Below are positions 58,976-64,000 of a DNA stretch of 64,000 bases, one piece after another. The stretch comes from Trebonia kvetii (GTDB lineage Bacteria; Actinomycetota; Actinomycetes; Streptosporangiales; Streptosporangiaceae): assembly GCF_007827045.1 (NCBI RefSeq), contig NZ_RPFW01000004.1:1-64000 (forward strand). Direction: 5' to 3'. The notes under the pieces were generated by a model, which was given only the letters and a program-made list of their open reading frames with translations, was not told the DNA's origin and did not search any database. Made by a program: the position numbers and the translations under genes. How positions within the stretch are numbered: position 1 is the stretch's first letter; each line of letters begins with the position of its first letter.

Positions 58976-60931
58976 ATGCCTGTCGAGTCCGTCTATCCCA
59001 AGCTGGAGCCGCTGCTGCCGCTTGTCCGCAAGCCGGTGCAGTATGTCGGCGGTGAGGTGAATTCCACCGTTAAGGCCTGGGATGAGACCGACGTCCGGTG
59101 GGCCCTGCTTTACCCGGACGCGTACGAGGTCGGACAGCCCAACCAGGGCATCGCGATCCTCTACGAGATACTCAACGAGCAGCCAGGCGTGCTCGCCGAG
59201 CGCACCTACAGCGTCTGGACCGACCTCGAGGCGCTGATGCGCACGCACGGCGTGCCGCAGTTCACCATCGACACGCACCGGCCGGTGAGCGCCTTCGACG
59301 TGCTCGGCGTGTCGTTCTCCACCGAGCTCGGCTACACCAACCTGCTGACCGCACTGGACCTGGCCGGCATTCCGCTACTCGCCGCGGACCGGGCGATCAC
59401 GCACCCGATCGTGCTGGCCGGCGGGCACGCGGCGTTCAACCCCGAGCCGCTCGCTGACTTCCTCGACGCGGTCGTCATCGGCGACGGCGAGGAGGCGGTG
59501 CTCGCCATCAGCCGGCTGATCCGCGAGTGGAAGCAGGGGGGCTGCCCGGGTGGCCGCGACGGTCTGCTGCTGTCGCTCGCCGCGACCGGCGCCGTCTACA
59601 TCCCCAGGTTCTACGACGTCGGCTACCTGCCCGACGGCCGCATCGAGCGGATCGTGCCCAACCGGCCGGGCGTCCCTGCCGCGGTGCGCAAGCACACGCT
59701 GCTCGACCTGGACGCCTGGCCGTACCCGAAGGCGCCCGTCGTGCCGGTCGCGGAGACGGTGCACGAGCGGTACAGCGTGGAGATCTTCCGCGGCTGCACG
59801 AGGGGCTGCCGGTTCTGCCAGGCCGGGATGATCACCAGGCCGGTGCGCGAGCGGTCGATCACCACCGTGGGGAACATGGTGGCGAACGGTCTCAAGTCGA
59901 CCGGCTTCTCCGAGGTCGGCCTGCTCTCGCTGTCGTCGGCCGACCACAGCGAGATCAACGAGATCGCCGTCGACCTCGCCGACTGCTATGAGGGCTCGAA
60001 CGTGGGGCTCTCACTGCCGTCCACCCGGGTGGACGCCTTCAACATCACGCTCGCCGACGAACTGTCGCGCAACGGCAAGCGCTCGGGCCTGACCTTCGCC
60101 CCGGAGGGCGGCTCGGAGCGGATGCGCAAGGTGATCAACAAGATGGTCACCGAGGAAGACCTGATCCGCACCGTGACCACCGCCTACTCCTCGGGGTGGC
60201 GGCAGGTGAAGCTGTACTTCATGTGCGGCCTGCCGACCGAGGAAGACGACGACGTGCTGGCGATCGCGGACCTGGCGCGCAAGGTGATCGCCGCCGGGCG
60301 CGCCGCGTCCGGGCGCAAGGACATCCGCTGCACGGTGTCGATCGGCGGTTTCGTGCCCAAGCCGCACACGCCCTTCCAGTGGGCGGGCCAGTGCCCGCCC
60401 GAGGTGGTCGACGACCGGCTGCACAAGCTCGGCGCCGCGCTGCGCGGCGACAAGAGCTACGGCAGGTCGATCGGCTTCCGCTACCACGAGGGCACGCCGT
60501 CGCTCATCGAGGGGCTGCTGTCCCGCGGCGACCGACGGGTCGGCCAGGTCATACTTGCCGCCTGGCGGGATGGCGCCCGGTTCGACGGCTGGAGCGAGTA
60601 CTTCTCCTATGAGCGCTGGACCGCGGCGTGCGCCACCGGTCTGGCAGCGTTCCCTGTCGATCTTGCTTGGTACACTACGCGCGAGCGTGAATACGGCGAG
60701 GTACTGCCGTGGGACCACTTGGACTCCGGTCTCGACCGCGACTGGCTGTGGGAAGACTGGCAGTCGGCGGTCGCGCCCGCCGGGGCCGGCGAGGTGGAGG
60801 ATTGCCGGTGGACTCCGTGCTACGAGTGCGGTGTCTGCCCGGCGATGGGCACGGAGATCCAGACGGGCCCGACTGGAGAGCGACTGGACGGTAGGCGACT
60901 GCTTCCCGTGCTGGCGAGTAACGGGAGATAG
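58976..60931 (+). CDS. B12-binding-domain radical SAM protein (TIGR03960 family)
   Basis: A 651-residue protein. An N-terminal cobalamin-binding-like domain (WALLYPDAYEVGQPNQGIAILYEIL) precedes a radical SAM core with the cluster motif C274xxxC278xxC281 (FRGCTRGCRFCQAG). The ending CGVCPAMG is another cysteine motif. ATG 58976 gives the family-typical MPVESVYPKLEPLLPLV. Always paired with the TIGR03936/DUF2344 gene in actinobacteria and placed before RNase E/G. The reaction is unknown; tRNA or rRNA modification is suspected from its context. Confidence 0.93.
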   Translation: MPVESVYPKLEPLLPLVRKPVQYVGGEVNSTVKAWDETDVRWALLYPDAYEVGQPNQGIAILYEILNEQPGVLAERTYSVWTDLEALMRTHGVPQFTIDTHRPVSAFDVLGVSFSTELGYTNLLTALDLAGIPLLAADRAITHPIVLAGGHAAFNPEPLADFLDAVVIGDGEEAVLAISRLIREWKQGGCPGGRDGLLLSLAATGAVYIPRFYDVGYLPDGRIERIVPNRPGVPAAVRKHTLLDLDAWPYPKAPVVPVAETVHERYSVEIFRGCTRGCRFCQAGMITRPVRERSITTVGNMVANGLKSTGFSEVGLLSLSSADHSEINEIAVDLADCYEGSNVGLSLPSTRVDAFNITLADELSRNGKRSGLTFAPEGGSERMRKVINKMVTEEDLIRTVTTAYSSGWRQVKLYFMCGLPTEEDDDVLAIADLARKVIAAGRAASGRKDIRCTVSIGGFVPKPHTPFQWAGQCPPEVVDDRLHKLGAALRGDKSYGRSIGFRYHEGTPSLIEGLLSRGDRRVGQVILAAWRDGARFDGWSEYFSYERWTAACATGLAAFPVDLAWYTTREREYGEVLPWDHLDSGLDRDWLWEDWQSAVAPAGAGEVEDCRWTPCYECGVCPAMGTEIQTGPTGERLDGRRLLPVLASNGR

Positions 60932-60933
60932 CA

Positions 60934-61635
60934 ATGGCCGTGACACAGAATGGCAGCGCGCCGGTCACGACCCAGCATCTTCTGGTCCGGTATGCTAAAC
61001 GGGGAAAGATGCGTTTTGCCAGCCAGCTGGATGTGGCGCGGGCCTTTGAGCGGGGCGTGCGGCGAGCAGATCTGCCGATCGCCTACTCGAGCGGGTTCAC
61101 GCCGCACCCGAAGATTTCCTACGCAGGCGGAGTCCCGACCGGGGTCGCGAGCGAGGCCGAGTACCTGAGCCTCACGCTGACCAGCCAGGTCGAGACGGAC
61201 GCCGTGCGGGAGCGGCTGAACGCGGCGCTGCCTGATGGGATAGACGTGATTGCTGTCACTGAGGACTCCGGGGGACTGCCGGCGAGTCGGCTCACCGCGT
61301 CCGAGTGGCAGGTGGCACTGCCCGGCCTGCGGGCCGACACCGTGGTGCCGGTGGTTCAGAAGTTTCTCGCCCTGACGGAGGCGCCGGTGGAGCGGCTGAC
61401 CTCCAAGGGATTGCGACGCATGGACGCACGGGCAGCCGTGGTCAGCCTCGACGTAACCGCTGACGCGGGGGCTGGCTCCGAGCTGCGAATGATCGTCCAG
61501 CACACTGTCCCGGCCGTGCGGCCTGGCGACGTGCTCAACGCGCTTCGTGACGTTTCCGATGTGTTCCCGTCAGAGCCGCTCATGACGCGGCTCACGCAGG
61601 GATCGCTCGGCGAATCCGGGGTGGTCCAGCCATGA
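60934..61635 (+). CDS. TIGR03936 (DUF2344) family radical SAM partner protein
   Basis: A 233-residue protein matching the family's HLLVRYAKRGKMRFASQLDVARAFERGVRRADLPIAYSSGFTPHPKISYAGGVPTGVASEAEYL start, with a conserved FSxGFxPHPK segment. It is usually fused to or next to the TIGR03960 protein; here ATG 60934 lies 2 bases after that gene's stop. Function unknown, presumably as substrate carrier or partner. Followed by a hairpin (61690-61717) that separates it from rne. Confidence 0.92.
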   Translation: MAVTQNGSAPVTTQHLLVRYAKRGKMRFASQLDVARAFERGVRRADLPIAYSSGFTPHPKISYAGGVPTGVASEAEYLSLTLTSQVETDAVRERLNAALPDGIDVIAVTEDSGGLPASRLTASEWQVALPGLRADTVVPVVQKFLALTEAPVERLTSKGLRRMDARAAVVSLDVTADAGAGSELRMIVQHTVPAVRPGDVLNALRDVSDVFPSEPLMTRLTQGSLGESGVVQP

Positions 61636-61689
61636 CCGCCGCCACTCCGGGCCTGAAGTACTCATCCATGCCTGGGCGCAGCCCCCGCA

Positions 61690-61717
61690 CCACCGCGCGT
61701 GACTTCCCGCGCGGTGG
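61690..61717 (+). terminator. Hairpin between the TIGR03936 gene and RNase E
   Basis: CCACCGCGCG (61690-61699) and CGCGCGGTGG (61708-61717) form a 10-bp perfect stem with an 8-nt loop. No T tract follows. It may be a terminator or an RNase E leader structure. Confidence 0.55.
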
Positions 61718-61815
61718 CGGCTGCATTCCAGGCGAACGATCACTACGAGCTTCCGCGCGGCGCGCCGGCGCAACACGTACGGCCGCGCCCGGAAGCCTGA
61801 CTGGAGATTGCCCGA

Positions 61816-64000
61816 ATGCTCGACAGCGAGCGCACCAACAGCGAGACAGGCACTAACGAGGCCACTGGCCGCAACGAGGGAACCGCTCCCGCACCGACGG
61901 CGTTCAACGGGCCGGCTGAGCAGCCGGCGCCGGCGGCTCCGGCGGTTCCCGCGGCGCTGTTCCAGCCGCCGCAGGCCCTGTTCCAGCCGCCAGTGGCGCC
62001 GCCCGCGCCTCCGCCATCGGCGGGAGAGCGGGATTCCGGCGACAGGGATGCGGCCGACCGGGACTCCGGTGACCGGGAGTCCGCAGGTGGCCAGGGATCC
62101 GGTGGCCGGACCGAGTCCGAGCCGGGGACAAGCCGGACGAGCCGCAGGACCCGCGGTCGCGGGCGCACCACGTCCCGGGTCCGTGAGGCTGCCGCCGACG
62201 ATGACCTGTTCAGCGCGGACGCCGCCGCGGCGGTGGCCGAGGCGGACGCCGGCGGCGGCGACGTCCCCGCGAGCGCGGCCGTGACCGACGACGCCGACGA
62301 GCAGGCGGCTGGCCGCCGTCCTCGCCGGCGCCGCAACACCAGGACCAGGACTCGCGCTAGCGACGCCGCGGCCGATGACGACCTCGACGGCCAGGGCGGC
62401 CCGGAAGGCGCCGACGCCGAGGCTGACGCCGAAGGCGATGGAGAGCTGGGCGAGGACGGCGGCGAGGCGGGCACCGCGGGCCGACGCCGCCGCCGCAAGC
62501 GCCGCCGCGGTTCGGCAGACGGTGACGCGCTGTCACCGGATGACCCGCCGGACACCGTGGTGCACGTCAGGGAGGCGCACAACCCCGCCGACGACGTGCG
62601 TGCCATCAGGGGCTCTACCCGCCTCGAGGCGAAGAAGCAGCGCAGGCGGGAGGGACGCGAGTCCGGCCGCAGGCGCCCGCCGGTGGTCACCGAGTCGGAG
62701 TTCCTCGCCCGCCGGGAGTCGGTCGAGCGGACGATGGTCGTCAGGCAGCGCGGCGACCGCACCCAGATCGCGGTGCTCGAGGACGGCATCCTCGTTGAGC
62801 ACTACGTGAACCGGACCACGCACGCCTCGTATGTCGGCAACGTGTACCTGGGCAAGGTGCAGAACGTGCTGCCGTCGATGGAGGCGGCGTTCGTCGACAT
62901 CGGCAAGGGCCGCAACGCCGTGCTGTACGCCGGCGAGGTCAACTTCGACGCCAGCGGCCTCGAGGGCCAGCCCAAGCGGATCGAGGCGGCCCTCAAGCCG
63001 GGCCAGTCGGTGATCGTCCAGGTCACCAAGGACCCGGTCGGCCACAAGGGCGCGCGCCTCACGTCGCAGGTCTCGCTGCCCGGGCGTTACCTCGTCTACG
63101 TGCCAGGCGCGTCGATGACCGGCATCAGCCGCAAGCTGCCAGACACCGAGCGGACCAGGCTCAAGCAGATCCTGAAGAAGGTGACTCCGGAGAACGCCGG
63201 CGTGATCGTGCGCACCGCCGCCGAGGGCGCCGCGGAGGCCGAGCTCGACCGTGACATCACCCGGCTTGCCGCCCAGTGGGAGAGCATCGAGAAGAAGGCC
63301 AAGACGGCTTCCGCGCCCGCCCTCCTGTACGGCGAGCCCGACCTGACCATCCGCGTGGTCCGCGACGTGTTCAACGAGGACTTCAGCAGGCTGATCGTGT
63401 CCGGCGACGAGGGCTGGGAGATCATCGACGAGTACGTCAAGTACGTCGCGCCGCACCTGGCCGACCGGATCAGCCGCTGGGACCACGACGAGGACCCCGC
63501 CGACGACGTGTTCGCCGCCTACCGCATCGACGAGCAGCTCGCCAAGGCGCTCGACCGCAAGGTCTGGCTGCCGAGCGGCGGCTCCCTCGTCATCGACCGC
63601 ACCGAGGCGATGACGGTCGTCGACGTCAACACCGGGAAGTTCACCGGGCAGGGCGGCAACCTCGAGGAGACCGTCACCAGGAACAACCTGGAGGCGGCCG
63701 AGGAGCTCGTCCGCCAGCTGCGGCTGCGTGACGTCGGCGGCATCGTTGTCATCGACTTCATCGACATGGTGCTCGAGTCCAACCGCGAGCTGGTGCTGCG
63801 GCGGCTGCTCGAATGCCTGGCCAGGGACCGGACCAAGCACCAGGTCGCCGAGGTCACCTCGCTCGGCCTTGTCCAGATGACCCGCAAGCGGGTCGGCGCC
63901 GGGCTGCTGGAAGCCTTCTCGCAGCAGTGCGAGTGCTGCAACGGGCGCGGCGTCATCGTCTCGCTCGACGCACCGGCCGAGCCGGCCCACCGCGCATCGG
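61816..64000 (+). CDS. rne: Ribonuclease E/G, 3'-truncated by window edge
   Basis: Endoribonuclease of the RNase E/G family, open to the window end (728 codons visible). Residues 1-300 are a disordered, acidic and Arg-rich region with DSGDRD-type repeats and RGRGRTT and RRRRRKRRRG basic patches. The catalytic core follows: S1 domain (VYLGKVQNVLPSMEAAFVDIGKGRNAVLYAGEV), the RNase H/DNase I-like part with Asp603 and Asn605 (VVDVNTGKF) and Asp647 (VVIDFIDM), and the zinc-link Cys705 and Cys708 (QCECCNGRG). ATG 61816 gives the longest open reading, although the N-terminal start is hard to fix in disordered sequence. No ribosome-binding site is obvious. Confidence 0.95.
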   Translation, partial: MLDSERTNSETGTNEATGRNEGTAPAPTAFNGPAEQPAPAAPAVPAALFQPPQALFQPPVAPPAPPPSAGERDSGDRDAADRDSGDRESAGGQGSGGRTESEPGTSRTSRRTRGRGRTTSRVREAAADDDLFSADAAAAVAEADAGGGDVPASAAVTDDADEQAAGRRPRRRRNTRTRTRASDAAADDDLDGQGGPEGADAEADAEGDGELGEDGGEAGTAGRRRRRKRRRGSADGDALSPDDPPDTVVHVREAHNPADDVRAIRGSTRLEAKKQRRREGRESGRRRPPVVTESEFLARRESVERTMVVRQRGDRTQIAVLEDGILVEHYVNRTTHASYVGNVYLGKVQNVLPSMEAAFVDIGKGRNAVLYAGEVNFDASGLEGQPKRIEAALKPGQSVIVQVTKDPVGHKGARLTSQVSLPGRYLVYVPGASMTGISRKLPDTERTRLKQILKKVTPENAGVIVRTAAEGAAEAELDRDITRLAAQWESIEKKAKTASAPALLYGEPDLTIRVVRDVFNEDFSRLIVSGDEGWEIIDEYVKYVAPHLADRISRWDHDEDPADDVFAAYRIDEQLAKALDRKVWLPSGGSLVIDRTEAMTVVDVNTGKFTGQGGNLEETVTRNNLEAAEELVRQLRLRDVGGIVVIDFIDMVLESNRELVLRRLLECLARDRTKHQVAEVTSLGLVQMTRKRVGAGLLEAFSQQCECCNGRGVIVSLDAPAEPAHRAS

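Overview
The window is high-GC DNA from an actinobacterium. GTG and TTG starts are frequent, genes overlap by GTGA, and the order tig-clpP1-clpP2-clpX, valS-folC-DUF4233-ndk, mreBCD-mrdA-rodA and the TIGR03960/TIGR03936-RNase E/G run is typical of Actinomycetota. The genus cannot be fixed from the sequence alone.

Positions 1 to about 36.2 kb are accessory or decaying DNA. They hold the 3' part of a group II intron (RT/maturase plus domain V), two copies of one IS1380-like element (a 3' stub and a frameshifted full copy), a broken ISAs1-type transposase, an intact IS110 transposase with structured ends, and an IS110 C-terminal scrap. Small self-contained modules lie between them: a GntR-ABC export operon, two TetR loci with clear operators, a cold-shock gene and a DHFR-like gene. 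Between 17.1 and 22.5 kb there are three truncated copies of the 3' half of tRNA-Gly(UCC) left of the intact tRNA. They divide the region into cargo packets: Phd/RelE, VapBC, an F420-type oxidoreductase, and a HigBA-like pair whose toxin carries a stop. From 22.7 to 30.3 kb is an amine and small-molecule block: copper amine oxidase, APC permease, PsiE-like protein, an IclR regulator, a Tat lipoprotein solute-binding protein and a secreted protein. A wrecked tyrosine integrase lies between an inverted tRNA-Pro fragment and an intact tRNA-Pro(UGG). HdeD-like and FUSC membrane proteins follow.

From about 36.2 kb to the end the genes are core, dense and mostly co-directional. Trigger factor and ClpP1/ClpP2/ClpX handle protein folding and turnover. 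A membrane protein with an FG-repeat disordered N terminus lies between clpX and valS. folC, a DUF4233 protein and ndk follow. The MreB-MreC-MreD-PBP2-RodA set builds lateral wall, and its MreD carries a basic extension of about 335 residues. Next is a nucleotide-flavoured group: MazG-like, thymidylate synthase family, HxGH nucleotidyltransferase, dCMP-deaminase-like and HIT. The window ends in a B12-binding radical SAM protein, its TIGR03936 partner and a truncated RNase E/G.

The points most worth a second look are the tRNA-Gly packet array, the structured IS110 left end, the MreD extension, the FG-repeat protein and the nucleotide gene group.
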